Of a DNA stretch of 46,840 nt, positions 8,342 to 16,735 are shown one piece after another. The DNA lies in contig CAJGDE010000002.1 in NCBI GenBank assembly GCA_904502135.1, positions 1 through 46,840 of the forward strand. Direction: 5' to 3'. Position numbers and translations under genes: made by a program. The notes under the pieces are model-generated. The model saw only the letters and a program-made list of their open reading frames with translations, ran no database searches and had not been told where the DNA came from. This stretch comes from Kiritimatiellia bacterium (GTDB lineage: Bacteria; Verrucomicrobiota; Kiritimatiellia; RFP12; UBA1067). Within the stretch, counting starts at the first letter, position 1; each line of letters begins with the position of its first letter.

Positions 8342-8839
8342 ATGGCCAAAAAGGCGCAAGAAAATCCCGCTCTCGACATGACGCCGATGATCGACGTCGT
8401 GTTCGAGCTCATCATCTTTTTCGTTGTAACGCTTGTTGAGGCGCAGAAGAAAGATGAGACGATCGAACTCGAAGACGGGCAGCATGGAATCGTGCTCGTG
8501 CCGGAGGAGTTACCCCCGACGCACATGCAGATTGACATAGGCCTCGTGCAGAAGGGGCCTAACCGCGGCAAGGCGAGAATTTCCATGGGTGATAGAGAAA
8601 TCACGCCCGATGAGATTTCTCGCCGAGTCAAAGAACGTATGCGCAAGGTCGGCGAGTTTCCCGTGATGATTCGCGCAGACTTCCAAGTGCCGCATGCGGC
8701 AGTTGCTAAAGTGATGAACGCTTGCACGGCGGCAGGACTATGGAAAATTTCCTTTATGGCCGTAGGCGAGGATAGAACATCCAAGCCTGGAGCTCCCGGG
8801 CGCAAGCGCTTAGCGGCTTTGAAGAGGAGGAGTAAGTAA
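8342..8839 (+). CDS. ExbD/TolR-family protein (first paralogue)
   Basis: The 165-residue protein has a short cytoplasmic start, one membrane helix and a periplasmic domain. The functional Asp is at residue 18 (MTPMIDVVFELIIFFVV), the position of the proton-carrying Asp of ExbD. I chose ATG 8342, four bases after the exbB stop. An upstream in-frame ATG at 8294 would add 16 residues that overlap exbB and do not fit the family. The C-terminus ends in a basic tail (RKRLAALKRRSK), and the periplasmic domain is longer than that of the second paralogue. Confidence 0.92.
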   Translation: MAKKAQENPALDMTPMIDVVFELIIFFVVTLVEAQKKDETIELEDGQHGIVLVPEELPPTHMQIDIGLVQKGPNRGKARISMGDREITPDEISRRVKERMRKVGEFPVMIRADFQVPHAAVAKVMNACTAAGLWKISFMAVGEDRTSKPGAPGRKRLAALKRRSK

Positions 8840-8840
8840 A

Positions 8841-9248
8841 ATGGCGAGAAAAGAGCAGGAGAATCCCGCCCTCGATATGACGCCAATGATTGACGTTGTA
8901 TTTGAGTTGATTATTTTCTTCGTTGTTACAATCAAACAGGAAGATCTTTTTTCAAAGTTGAACGCCAATCGCCCGGCTCCGTCCTCTGGCGCGGCGTCAT
9001 CTGAACAAGATACGACTGTAACCATTGAAGTCGGAAAGGGGCGCGACGCGAACGGCGCTCTCGTTTACAATAAGGCGCCAATAAAACTTAAAGAACTTGA
9101 CAGAAACTTAAAGGAGGTTTCACGTACATCCAAGAAGACTCCAATCGTCATTAGATGTTCAGAAGACAGTCCGCATAAGGCTCTCGTTGACGTTCTTGAC
9201 GTTTGCTATCGAAACCAACTTTTCAGCGTCAGTATCTTTACAATGTAA
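8841..9248 (+). CDS. ExbD/TolR-family protein (second paralogue)
   Basis: The 135-residue protein starts almost identically to the first ExbD through residue 30, including Asp18 in MTPMIDVVFELI, but its periplasmic part differs. The DNA behind the shared peptide differs at many synonymous positions, so the likeness is under selection rather than a fresh duplication. A strong GAGGAGG site lies inside the end of the previous gene. The pair may form hetero-oligomers with the one ExbB. Confidence 0.92.
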   Translation: MARKEQENPALDMTPMIDVVFELIIFFVVTIKQEDLFSKLNANRPAPSSGAASSEQDTTVTIEVGKGRDANGALVYNKAPIKLKELDRNLKEVSRTSKKTPIVIRCSEDSPHKALVDVLDVCYRNQLFSVSIFTM

Positions 9249-9287
9249 TGTGATGGAATCGGTGAAGATCAGAACGGAGGAGAAACT

Positions 9288-11009
9288 ATGAGCGAAGTTA
9301 TGGAAATGGAAGAAACGCTTGAAGGCGAAGAGCTGTTAGAAGAAGAACTTACAGCAGAGGAAATATTTCAGCAGCATCAAGCCGAGATTAACGAGCGCTT
9401 TGAGGAAAAGGGCTTCTTTCGGCGGATGAAAGAAATGTTTCAGGGGCTTTCTATGCCCCGCAGTTCTGCCGAGTATAAACTTGCACGAACAGAACTTCAG
9501 CGCCTCGTTGCTCCGCTTTTAGCTGTTCTTTTGCCGACATTGGGTGTAATAACTCTTATTGTCGTTACCGCTATTACCGGTCAGACAAAAGAGACGATTC
9601 AAATAGATATTGCCAAAGCCGTTGAGGATGAAGCGCCTCTTGAGGACGAAACTCCTCCCGAGGAAATTGAGCCTGAGCCTGTTGATGAGACTGTCGAAGT
9701 AGTAGTAGATACGCCTGTTGTAGGCCCTGTAACGGACGTCGTTGTGCCGCAGGCTACGCCTGTGAATGAGCCTGTCAGCGTAAAGCCGGCAACTCAAGAT
9801 TCTGTAGCTATCATCAAATCTCCCGTCACTATGCGTTCTATGACCGGTTCAAGAACTCCAGGTTCTATCGGTAAATACACAAACGGCGGCGCTGGATATG
9901 GCGATAAAAATACTGAAGCCGCTGTCATGAAGGCGTTGAGGTGGTTTAAGAAAAAGCAGAATAAAGACGGTTCATGGGTGTCGATCGCCGATACGTCGCT
10001 TATCATTTTGGCGTATCTTGCTCATGGCGAAACTCCGGCCTCCGAAGAGTTTGGTGAGACGGTGATGAAAGCTATGCAGTTCTTGATAGATTCTCAGGTG
10101 ATAAAAAACGGGAAGGTTACTTTTAACAAGATAGATGGTCATGAATACACAACGCTTATCGCAACGTACGCGCTTTGTGAGGCTTACGGTATGACCAAAA
10201 ATCCCGTCTGTAAGGAGGCGGCTGAAAAAGCTCTGCAACGCATAGTCGATAATCAGTCCCCCACCGGCGGATGGGATTATAAACTGAACAAGGCTTCAAC
10301 CCGTGACGATTTGTCTTATGGCGGCTGGGCAATTCAGGCGCTTAAGGCCGGTAAGATGGCAGGTCTTCATCCCAAAGGGCTTGATGAATGTATCAAGAAA
10401 GCCATCCGCTGTCTTAAAACGCGCAACTTCAGAAGAGGCGGCTTTAACTATACGGCAGGCGGCGGTCCTACAGGGCTTACGGCGACGGGATGTCTTTGCA
10501 TGCAGTTATTAGGCTACGCGAATCAAAGTGAAGTGACCGAGGCTCTTGACTTCATGCGCAACTGGAAGCCCGGTTTTCAGGCTGTCGCCAAGTCTGCGAA
10601 ACCTCAAGGAGAGCTGCCGGGTTCCGCGCCTCAATACTATTGCTACTATGCCGCTCAGTGCAAGTATCAGGCCGGTATGTGCGAAGGGGCTACCGCTGCA
10701 AACAAGAAGACATGGGTCGAATGGAATGCCGCGATGAAAGCGCTCTATCCGCCTTCGATAATCACTCTTGAAGAGACGATTGAAGGTGTTGACGGAAAGC
10801 CCAAGCAAATCGGCTACTGGAAGGGTGGATATCACAACTCTTATATGGGAACAGCCCTTGTCGCTCTTCAGCTCATGGTTTATTATCGCTACTTGCCTAC
10901 AACTCAGACGAAGGCAGGCAAGGTGGAAAATCACGATGATGCCGAGGTATCTCAGCCTAAGGCTCAAAAAGCCGCCAAGGATGAGGTCGATATCGAAGTT
11001 GATATCTGA
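9288..11009 (+). CDS. TonB-like membrane protein with C-terminal terpenoid-cyclase-like alpha/alpha toroid
   Basis: The 573-residue protein has an acidic cytoplasmic N-terminus (1-60), one membrane helix (about 73-97, LVAPLLAVLLPTLGVITLIV) and a Pro/Glu/Val-rich linker (111-165) like that of TonB or TolA. A large domain follows (about 205-545) with repeats typical of prenyltransferase/squalene-cyclase-type alpha/alpha barrels, for example KKKQNKDGSW, TGGWDY and GGFNYTAGGGPTGLTATG. There is no canonical TonB C-terminal domain. It directly follows ExbB-ExbD-ExbD, so it is probably the protein they energise. A substrate or ligand for the toroid cannot be read from the sequence. It overlaps the next gene by one base (TGATG). 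Confidence 0.82.
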   Translation: MSEVMEMEETLEGEELLEEELTAEEIFQQHQAEINERFEEKGFFRRMKEMFQGLSMPRSSAEYKLARTELQRLVAPLLAVLLPTLGVITLIVVTAITGQTKETIQIDIAKAVEDEAPLEDETPPEEIEPEPVDETVEVVVDTPVVGPVTDVVVPQATPVNEPVSVKPATQDSVAIIKSPVTMRSMTGSRTPGSIGKYTNGGAGYGDKNTEAAVMKALRWFKKKQNKDGSWVSIADTSLIILAYLAHGETPASEEFGETVMKAMQFLIDSQVIKNGKVTFNKIDGHEYTTLIATYALCEAYGMTKNPVCKEAAEKALQRIVDNQSPTGGWDYKLNKASTRDDLSYGGWAIQALKAGKMAGLHPKGLDECIKKAIRCLKTRNFRRGGFNYTAGGGPTGLTATGCLCMQLLGYANQSEVTEALDFMRNWKPGFQAVAKSAKPQGELPGSAPQYYCYYAAQCKYQAGMCEGATAANKKTWVEWNAAMKALYPPSIITLEETIEGVDGKPKQIGYWKGGYHNSYMGTALVALQLMVYYRYLPTTQTKAGKVENHDDAEVSQPKAQKAAKDEVDIEVDI

Positions 11010-12226
11010 TGAATTTTCCTTTCTTTCTGGCTTTTAAGTATCTTAAACCGAAGCGTTCCGTCGCTTCGGTTATAACGCTGGTGTCTATAATCGGCGTTAT
11101 GCTGGGTGTTGCCGTTGTTATAATCGTAAGATCAGTCATGACGGGTTTTGGCGATATCTGGGAAGAGAAAATACTTGATTTCAAACCTCATATATCGCTT
11201 GTGCCGTATTATGGCAATGTTATTTCGGGGGAAGACGAAATCGTCAAAAAGATCGTAAAAGTTCCGGGGGTAACCTGTGTCACTCCCGAGATTGATACGC
11301 GAATCCTCCTGGCGAATAAGGGTAGGGTGTCGGCTCCTGTCATTATCGGCGTTGACGGTGATGATTTTACGAAGGCATATAAAATCGGTCATCCAAAAGC
11401 GGGCGATTTCAATTTAGAGGGCGACAGCATCGTGTTAGGTGTGCATGTAGCGCGAACTTTGGGTGTTTGGGTCGGTGATGAGGTGACGGTGTATTCTCCC
11501 AAAACGCTTGTAGATAAGGATGAAATATTTTTACCGGTCAAATGGAAGGTGGTCGGAATTTTCCAATGCGGTCAGCATGATTATGATTCCGGATATGTCG
11601 TAGCGTCCCTAGCGAACGTAAGAGATCTCATGGGGATTGAAAAAGGCGTTTTCGCGATACATGTCAAAACCGATTGTCCTACAGACAAAGACCGATTCGC
11701 CGCCATTGTCAATGAAGCAAACGCGACGGGACTGCGTTCAATATCGTGGCGCGAAGCCGACCGCGAGATTTTCAATGCATTGGCTGTAGAAAAAAACATG
11801 ACTGCGCTTTTGCTCTCTCTCATTTCGCTTGTAGCTGTTTTCTGCGTGATGAATACGTTGCTCGTCTTGACGGTTCAAAAAACTCCCGAGATAGGGCTTC
11901 TGAAGGCTTTAGGTTTTTCAAAAACCAAGATAATGTCGGTATTTATCGTTCATGGGATGATGCAATGTACTGTTGGAATCGTTTTAGGGCTTTTGGCGAG
12001 CTGGGCGGTTTTGTCCAATTTGCAGAACATTGTTGAATATCTCGCAAAGATGGGCCTTGAGGTCTTCCCGGAGGCGGTGTATGGTTTAGCTTCCATACCT
12101 CATAGGCTTGTCGTTTCTGATATTTTCTGGGTAGTGGGTTCGGTTTTCATCTTTGGACTTCTCGCTTCAGCTGTTCCTGCCCTTGCCGCCGCCGTCAAAG
12201 ACCCCGTGAAGGCTCTTAACCAATAA
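11009..12226 (+). CDS. LolC/LolE-family ABC transporter permease
   Basis: This inner-membrane permease belongs to the FtsX-like/LolCE family, which extracts lipoproteins from the inner membrane for delivery to the outer membrane. The 405 residues show the N-terminal membrane helix (ASVITLVSIIGVMLGVAVVIIV), a large periplasmic domain (about 50-260) and three C-terminal helices (MTALLLSLISLVAVFCVMNTL onward). The segment PEIGLLKALGFSKTKI is the coupling-helix motif of the family. It is coupled to the upstream gene by TGATG and followed 16 bases later by the ATPase. Only one permease gene is present, so a homodimeric LolCE-type complex is likely. Confidence 0.9.
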   Translation: MNFPFFLAFKYLKPKRSVASVITLVSIIGVMLGVAVVIIVRSVMTGFGDIWEEKILDFKPHISLVPYYGNVISGEDEIVKKIVKVPGVTCVTPEIDTRILLANKGRVSAPVIIGVDGDDFTKAYKIGHPKAGDFNLEGDSIVLGVHVARTLGVWVGDEVTVYSPKTLVDKDEIFLPVKWKVVGIFQCGQHDYDSGYVVASLANVRDLMGIEKGVFAIHVKTDCPTDKDRFAAIVNEANATGLRSISWREADREIFNALAVEKNMTALLLSLISLVAVFCVMNTLLVLTVQKTPEIGLLKALGFSKTKIMSVFIVHGMMQCTVGIVLGLLASWAVLSNLQNIVEYLAKMGLEVFPEAVYGLASIPHRLVVSDIFWVVGSVFIFGLLASAVPALAAAVKDPVKALNQ

Positions 12227-12242
12227 AAGTAACTTCTTCAAT

Positions 12243-12878
12243 ATGGTTGTACTCGGAGCGATTGATATAAAGAAACGATTCAAACTTCCAAGGCAAAAGC
12301 CTATAGAGGTTTTGAAGGGCGTCAATTTTTCGGTAAAGCCGGGCGAGAAAGTGGCTATTGTTGGCAGATCCGGGGCAGGCAAGTCTACGCTTCTTAATAT
12401 TTTAGGAGGCCTTGAAAAGCAGTCTAGCGGCACTGTGACCAAGCCGAAGAAAATAGGCTTTGTCTTTCAGCAGTATCATTTGATGCCTGAATTGACCGTT
12501 CTTGAAAATGTGCTTTTGCCTGCAATGGCTCTTGCGTCATGGTCTAATCCCATGTATAGGCAGGAGACTTCTCAGAGGGCTAAAAAGCTCATTGAAAAAG
12601 TCGGTCTTGGCGGCAGGGTGGAGCATCTTCCCGCTGAGCTTTCGGGCGGAGAGATGCAAAGGGTCGCTCTTGCACGGGCTTTAATAACAAACCCCGAGGT
12701 TGTTTTGGCTGATGAACCGACGGGAAATCTCGATGCGATGACTGGCGCTGAAATTTTGAAGATGCTGCAGAAACTTTCAGAGGGCGACGATGTTGCGCTT
12801 GTCATGGTAACTCACTCTCCGGAAGCTGCGGCCATATGTGATAGGATTCTTACTCTTTCGGACGGCAAGTTGGTTTAA
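12243..12878 (+). CDS. lolD: LolD-family ABC transporter ATPase
   Basis: This is the ATP-binding partner of the permease just upstream. The 211-residue protein has Walker A GRSGAGKST (41-49), a Q-loop in GFVFQQYHLMPELTVLENV, the signature LSGGEMQRVALARAL, Walker B VVLADEPTGNLD and the switch His in MVTHSPEA. The ENVLLPA stretch and short length match the LolD/MacB group. No clear ribosome binding site precedes ATG 12243. Function is inferred from the family and the neighbouring LolC/E gene. Confidence 0.92.
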   Translation: MVVLGAIDIKKRFKLPRQKPIEVLKGVNFSVKPGEKVAIVGRSGAGKSTLLNILGGLEKQSSGTVTKPKKIGFVFQQYHLMPELTVLENVLLPAMALASWSNPMYRQETSQRAKKLIEKVGLGGRVEHLPAELSGGEMQRVALARALITNPEVVLADEPTGNLDAMTGAEILKMLQKLSEGDDVALVMVTHSPEAAAICDRILTLSDGKLV

Positions 12879-12886
12879 TTAAGGCG

Positions 12887-13183
12887 ATGTCTGACATTTT
12901 TTTTGAAGCTGACAAGATTCATTCTCGGCGCGAGAGAGAAAAAGCCAAGCAGTTGCGAAAGACTGATTGGTGGAAGGCGAAAATATCTTCTGGCGTATGT
13001 CACTACTGCGGCAGAAACGTGGGGCCCGAGAATCTTACGCTTGATCATGTTATTCCCGTTGGTCGCGGCGGATGTTCCACCAAAGGCAATTGTGTTCCTT
13101 GCTGCAAGGATTGCAACAATTCAAAGAGTGCGAAAACGCCCGCTGAAATGATTCTTGAAAAACTTTTTCCCGAAGGTATTTGA
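12887..13183 (+). CDS. Small HNH endonuclease-family protein
   Basis: The 98-residue protein has a basic helical start, then an HNH core. This has a zinc-binding pair (CHYC), the metal/catalytic segment LDHVIPVGRGG, NCVPCC, and a second pair in CKDCNNSKSAKTP. This McrA-like HNH fold usually nicks or cuts DNA. The gene follows lolD by 8 bases and shares its stop with the ruvC start (TGATG), suggesting co-production with the Holliday-junction resolvase. No cognate methylase or phage gene is nearby, so restriction or a homing role is not supported. A DNA-repair role is inference. Confidence 0.85.
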   Translation: MSDIFFEADKIHSRREREKAKQLRKTDWWKAKISSGVCHYCGRNVGPENLTLDHVIPVGRGGCSTKGNCVPCCKDCNNSKSAKTPAEMILEKLFPEGI

Positions 13184-13674
13184 TGCTTATTCTCGGAGTA
13201 GACACTTCTTTAAGATCGACCGGTTATGGGGTTCTTTGCGTTGAAGGCTCCCGAATGAGGGCGATTGATTTCGGGAATATAAAAAATTCTCCGAAACTTC
13301 CAGTATCGCAGTGCTTAAAGGCGATACATTCTCGCATTCTTGAGCTGATTGAAGAGTATAAGCCCGATGTGCTTTCCATAGAATCGGTGATATACGCGAA
13401 AAATGCCTGTTCTATGCTGCTTCTCGGGCAGGCGCGCGGAGCCGTTATCGTGGCCGCCGCCGACAAATCCATACCGATTTATGAATATGAGCCTCGTCAG
13501 ATGAAGCGCGCCGTTACCGGAAACGCGATGGCGGAAAAAGAGCAGATTCAGCGAATGGTTAAAATGCTTTTGTCTTTGGAGACGCTTCCGCAGAATGATG
13601 CGGCGGACGCATTGGGTCTTGCGATATGCCATGCGCATTCCCGCTCGCTCCTTGCGCTTAAAGAGCCGATATAA
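13183..13674 (+). CDS. ruvC: Crossover junction endodeoxyribonuclease RuvC
   Basis: RuvC cuts Holliday junctions in homologous recombination. The 163-residue product has the four acidic catalytic residues in place: Asp7 (LGVDTS), Glu67 (IESVIYAKNA), and Asp139 and Asp142 (NDAADALGLAICHAH). The LGQARG motif is also present. I chose ATG 13183, which overlaps the preceding stop as TGATG. The in-frame TTG at 13180 would add one residue. ruvA and ruvB are not in this window. Length is typical. Confidence 0.95.
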   Translation: MLILGVDTSLRSTGYGVLCVEGSRMRAIDFGNIKNSPKLPVSQCLKAIHSRILELIEEYKPDVLSIESVIYAKNACSMLLLGQARGAVIVAAADKSIPIYEYEPRQMKRAVTGNAMAEKEQIQRMVKMLLSLETLPQNDAADALGLAICHAHSRSLLALKEPI

Positions 13675-13688
13675 GGTGGGGCATGAAG

Positions 13689-13718
13689 TTGTATTTTGGC
13701 AATGAAATATAGTATAAT
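13689..13718 (+). promoter_or_regulatory. Promoter of the aryl-polyene-like operon, leaderless type
   Basis: TTGTAT (13689-13694) and TATAAT (13713-13718) are 18 bases apart. Eight bases lie between the -10 box and ATG 13727, so the predicted leader is about 2 bases. There is no Shine-Dalgarno sequence. Confidence 0.7.
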
Positions 13719-13726
13719 GCGTTGAA

Positions 13727-14194
13727 ATGAGCGAATTTGACAGTTTAGCGAACTTATTGCCGCAGGCACATCCGATGATTTTATTGTCGGGCTATAAAAA
13801 TCCGTCTTCACCTGACGAAGTGGAAACATGGGTTGATATTTCGCCTGATTCGCCGTTTTATCTATCCGAGAACTCGGGTGTGCCGGGCTGCGTAGTTTTG
13901 GAATACATGGCGCAGTCGATGGCGTTATGCGTCGGATTTTTGCGGCGCAGTCGCAATCTTTCGCCGAAACTTGGTTTTGTTCTCGGCTCGCGAAAGCTCG
14001 AAATAAAAATACCTTATTTCAAAAACGGCGAGCGTTATCGCATAACAGCTAAGTGTACATATCAAGACGAGTCTTTCGGATCCTTTGATTGCAAGGTTTA
14101 TTCATCGGATGGCGAAGAGGTGGCCGCCGCGCAAATGACGGCTTTTCAACCGGAAGGCGATGTTACAAAAGAAAGTTTGGAGGCATTTTCATGA
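13727..14194 (+). CDS. Hotdog-fold 3-hydroxyacyl-ACP dehydratase, ApeP-like
   Basis: The 155-residue protein resembles the FabZ-like dehydratases of aryl-polyene and related pathways (ApeP). It has an N-terminal LLPQAHPMILLSGY, comparable to LPH..PM in the family, and the central helix GVPGCVVLEYMAQSMALCVGF, whose Glu matches the hotdog dehydratase helix. The usual GHFPG segment of true FabZ is absent, which favours the ApeP branch. It starts from a leaderless-type promoter and ends in an ATGA overlap with the ketoreductase. Likely reaction: dehydration of a 3-hydroxyacyl-ACP to the trans-2-enoyl form. Confidence 0.8.
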   Translation: MSEFDSLANLLPQAHPMILLSGYKNPSSPDEVETWVDISPDSPFYLSENSGVPGCVVLEYMAQSMALCVGFLRRSRNLSPKLGFVLGSRKLEIKIPYFKNGERYRITAKCTYQDESFGSFDCKVYSSDGEEVAAAQMTAFQPEGDVTKESLEAFS

Positions 14195-14913
14195 AACGAG
14201 TGATTGTCACAGGTTCGAGTCGAGGCATAGGCAAAGCTGTAGCTCTCGATCTTGCGCGCAACGGTTACGATCCGGTATTGCATTGTGTTAAAAATAAAGA
14301 TGCGGCCGAGGCTGTCGCTCAAGAATTGCGGGCCTTGGGGCTTACGGGCGATATTTTGCAGTTCGATATCGCAGACAGAGCCATTGCCGAAAAAGAACTT
14401 TCTTCTTGGGTGGCGGAAAACGGAGCTCCCTACGCGGTCGTCTTGAACGCGGGCATAGCCGATGACGCGCCATTCCCCGGGATGGAGGGCGATCAGTGGG
14501 ATCGCGTCATCAGAACTGATCTCGACGGTTTTTACAATGTTTTAAAGCCTCTTGTTCTGCCGATGGTTCAAGCGCGAGCAAAAGGGCGGATAGTGGCGAT
14601 ATCGTCGATCTCAGGGGTGATCGGCAATCGCGGTCAGACAAATTATTCCGCGGCGAAAGCAGGCCTTATCGGGGCTTGCAAGGCGCTTGCGGTGGAACTT
14701 GCGAAGAGAAAGATAACGGTCAACTGCGTAGCCCCCGGCGTCATTGAAACGGAAATGATAGAAGGGATATTCGCCCAGGAGGTTATGAAGGCGATTCCAA
14801 TGCAACGCTTCGGCAAGGTTGAGGAAGTTTCTGCAGTAGTTCGTTTTCTTCTTTCGGAAGAAGCTTCATATATTACACGTCAGGTCATTCAGGTAAACGG
14901 AGGGATGTTCTAA
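14191..14913 (+). CDS. 3-oxoacyl-ACP reductase (FabG family), ApeQ-like
   Basis: This is an SDR enzyme that reduces 3-oxoacyl-ACP with NADPH. The 240 residues show the nucleotide-binding GSSRGIGKA, the NAG motif (LNAGIADDAPF), the catalytic Ser (ISSISG) and YxxxK (YSAAKAG). I chose ATG 14191, which overlaps the dehydratase stop (ATGA) and follows a GGAGG site. Longer in-frame starts inside the dehydratase do not fit the family. Order and coupling with the dehydratase and the ketosynthase suggest one elongation cycle. It could also serve general fatty acid synthesis. Confidence 0.88.
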   Translation: MKRVIVTGSSRGIGKAVALDLARNGYDPVLHCVKNKDAAEAVAQELRALGLTGDILQFDIADRAIAEKELSSWVAENGAPYAVVLNAGIADDAPFPGMEGDQWDRVIRTDLDGFYNVLKPLVLPMVQARAKGRIVAISSISGVIGNRGQTNYSAAKAGLIGACKALAVELAKRKITVNCVAPGVIETEMIEGIFAQEVMKAIPMQRFGKVEEVSAVVRFLLSEEASYITRQVIQVNGGMF

Positions 14914-16136
14914 TGCGTCGCGTCGTCGTAACAGGTATGGGTATCGTCAGTTCTCTCGGACACTCTATTTCTTCCGCCTACGAGAGATTGAAAACGCTCG
15001 AAAATTGCGTAGAAGCCTCGTTGGAGCTCTCTGAGTACAAAGGGCTTCAGACTTGTCTTTGGGCGCCTTCTAAATTTGTTCGTCCGAGCGAATATACGCG
15101 TAAAGTTGTTCGCACCATGAGTCCTGTTTCCATGATGGCTCTTTTCGCCACAGAAGAAGCTCTTCGCCAGGCGGGTCTTTACGATGATCCTGTCGTTAAA
15201 GGTGGACGGCTGGGTGTAGCGTACGGCTCGTGTTCTGGCGGAGTTGACGCCAACGCTGATTTTTACAGCGTGCTTATGGATCGGGAAATAAAGAACGTTA
15301 CGAGCGCTACGTACATCAAGATGATGTCCCAGACGTGTGCCGTAAATCTGTCAGTTCATTTTGGTACGACTGGCAGACTCCTTCCTACCGGAACTGCCTG
15401 CACGTCAGGGTCTCTAGCCATAGGAGAGGCGTATGAGGCTATAGCTTGGGGACGGCAGGATATGATGATCGCCGGAGGCGCTGAAGAGTTTAGCGCTACA
15501 CAAGTCGCCGTTTTCGATACGCTTTTTGCGACGTCTCGCCGGAACGACAGGGCGGACACGACACCGAGGGCCTTTGACAAAAACAGAGACGGGCTTGTCG
15601 TCGGCGATGGAGCGGCCACTCTCATTCTCGAAGAAAGAGAACACGCTCTTCAAAGAGGCGCGACCATCATTGCGGAAATCGCTGGTTTCGGAACAAATAC
15701 GGACGGCCGTCATGTAACCCAGCCAAGCGCGGTGACGCAGGCTCGGGCAATTATGTTGGCGCTTGAGGACGCTGAACTTTCGCCAAGTGACATCGGTTAT
15801 GTAAACGCCCACGGTACGGCTACCGAGCTTGGGGATATCACGGAATGTGAAGCGCTTAAGAGTGTCTTCGGAGAGACGAGCGTGCCGATAAGCACGATAA
15901 AGAATTATACAGGCCATACTCTCGGCGCTTGCGGAGCGATAGAGGCGGCTATGACAATTGAGATGCTGCGCAACGGCTGGTATGCGCCCAATCTAAATCT
16001 CGACGAGGTTGATCCCCGGATAGAAGGTCTTGATTTTATCAGGGGTTCTGGCAGAGTTATCGATACGGAATTTGCGATGTCCAACAATTTTGCTTTCGGC
16101 GGTGTCAACACTTCTCTTATTCTGCGCAGAGCATGA
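14913..16136 (+). CDS. Beta-ketoacyl-ACP synthase (FabF/ApeO-ApeR-like)
   Basis: This is a thiolase-fold ketosynthase of 407 residues. The Cys-His-His triad is visible: Cys163 (TGTACTSGS), His300 (NAHGTATELGD) and His335 (YTGHTLGACG). This is the elongating KAS I/II type, so it should condense malonyl-ACP with an acyl chain. It starts one base before the end of the reductase stop (TAATG) and ends in an ATGA overlap with the ApeC-like protein. In aryl-polyene systems a ketosynthase pairs with such an ApeC protein as a chain-length-factor-like dimer. That pairing is inferred from known systems. Confidence 0.9.
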   Translation: MRRVVVTGMGIVSSLGHSISSAYERLKTLENCVEASLELSEYKGLQTCLWAPSKFVRPSEYTRKVVRTMSPVSMMALFATEEALRQAGLYDDPVVKGGRLGVAYGSCSGGVDANADFYSVLMDREIKNVTSATYIKMMSQTCAVNLSVHFGTTGRLLPTGTACTSGSLAIGEAYEAIAWGRQDMMIAGGAEEFSATQVAVFDTLFATSRRNDRADTTPRAFDKNRDGLVVGDGAATLILEEREHALQRGATIIAEIAGFGTNTDGRHVTQPSAVTQARAIMLALEDAELSPSDIGYVNAHGTATELGDITECEALKSVFGETSVPISTIKNYTGHTLGACGAIEAAMTIEMLRNGWYAPNLNLDEVDPRIEGLDFIRGSGRVIDTEFAMSNNFAFGGVNTSLILRRA

Positions 16137-16735
16137 AACGTTATCTGACATTATCGGCATGCGCTGTTTTAAAAAGCGCTGAGAGTTTGGATGTGAAGTT
16201 TGTGCCGCCTTTGATGCTCAGGCGATTGTCCGCGCTTCAGAAGATTTATTTCCATCTGGCGAAAGCTGTTGAAAAAAATCCCGCCGCAAGCACTGTTTTT
16301 TCGTCGCGTGACGGTGAAGATTCGTTAACGCGCCGTCTTGTGGATGAGTTTCATGAAGAGGCAACCGTCTCACCGCATCGCTTCAGCGCGTCGGTCTATA
16401 ACGCGGCTCCCGGGCTTTGGAGCGTTTATACCAAAAATCGTGCGCCGTACACGGCCGTTGCCGCAGGGGAAGACTCCATCGAGTGCGGTCTTTTGGAGAT
16501 TCTCGGCGATTCCGGAGCGCGTATGTTTGTCTATGCCGAGGAGACGGGTGGAGGTTACGGTGCTTCACTTTTCTTTGATGACGATCCTTCCGGGCGAAAA
16601 CTTGTTGTCACCGGCGGAGATCCTTCAAGAAAGTCCGTGACGTTTACCGATCTTTGCGATTTTATTTCAGGAGCCAAAACGTCTCTTGACGGACGGTGGA
16701 TTACTATAAAGGATGCCGCATGCGAAGAGCGGTGA
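16133..16735 (+). CDS. ApeC-like beta-ketoacyl-synthase N-terminal-domain protein
   Basis: The 200-residue protein looks like the short ketosynthase-like family (beta-ketoacyl synthase N-terminal domain) found in aryl-polyene and flexirubin clusters. Recognisable parts are FVPPLMLRRLSALQK, TVFSSRDGE and SPHRFSASVYNAAPGLWSV. It has no Cys in the place of a ketosynthase active site and lacks the C-terminal half. It is therefore more likely a partner of the neighbouring ketosynthase than an enzyme alone. It is coupled by ATGA to the gene before it. The next gene's start lies inside its end. Confidence 0.75.
   Translation: MKRYLTLSACAVLKSAESLDVKFVPPLMLRRLSALQKIYFHLAKAVEKNPAASTVFSSRDGEDSLTRRLVDEFHEEATVSPHRFSASVYNAAPGLWSVYTKNRAPYTAVAAGEDSIECGLLEILGDSGARMFVYAEETGGGYGASLFFDDDPSGRKLVVTGGDPSRKSVTFTDLCDFISGAKTSLDGRWITIKDAACEER

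Noticed and set aside
14089..14190. Longer FabG start within the dehydratase gene
   Set aside because: The extra 34 residues are Arg/Gly-rich and do not match SDR proteins; ATG 14191 follows GGAGG.
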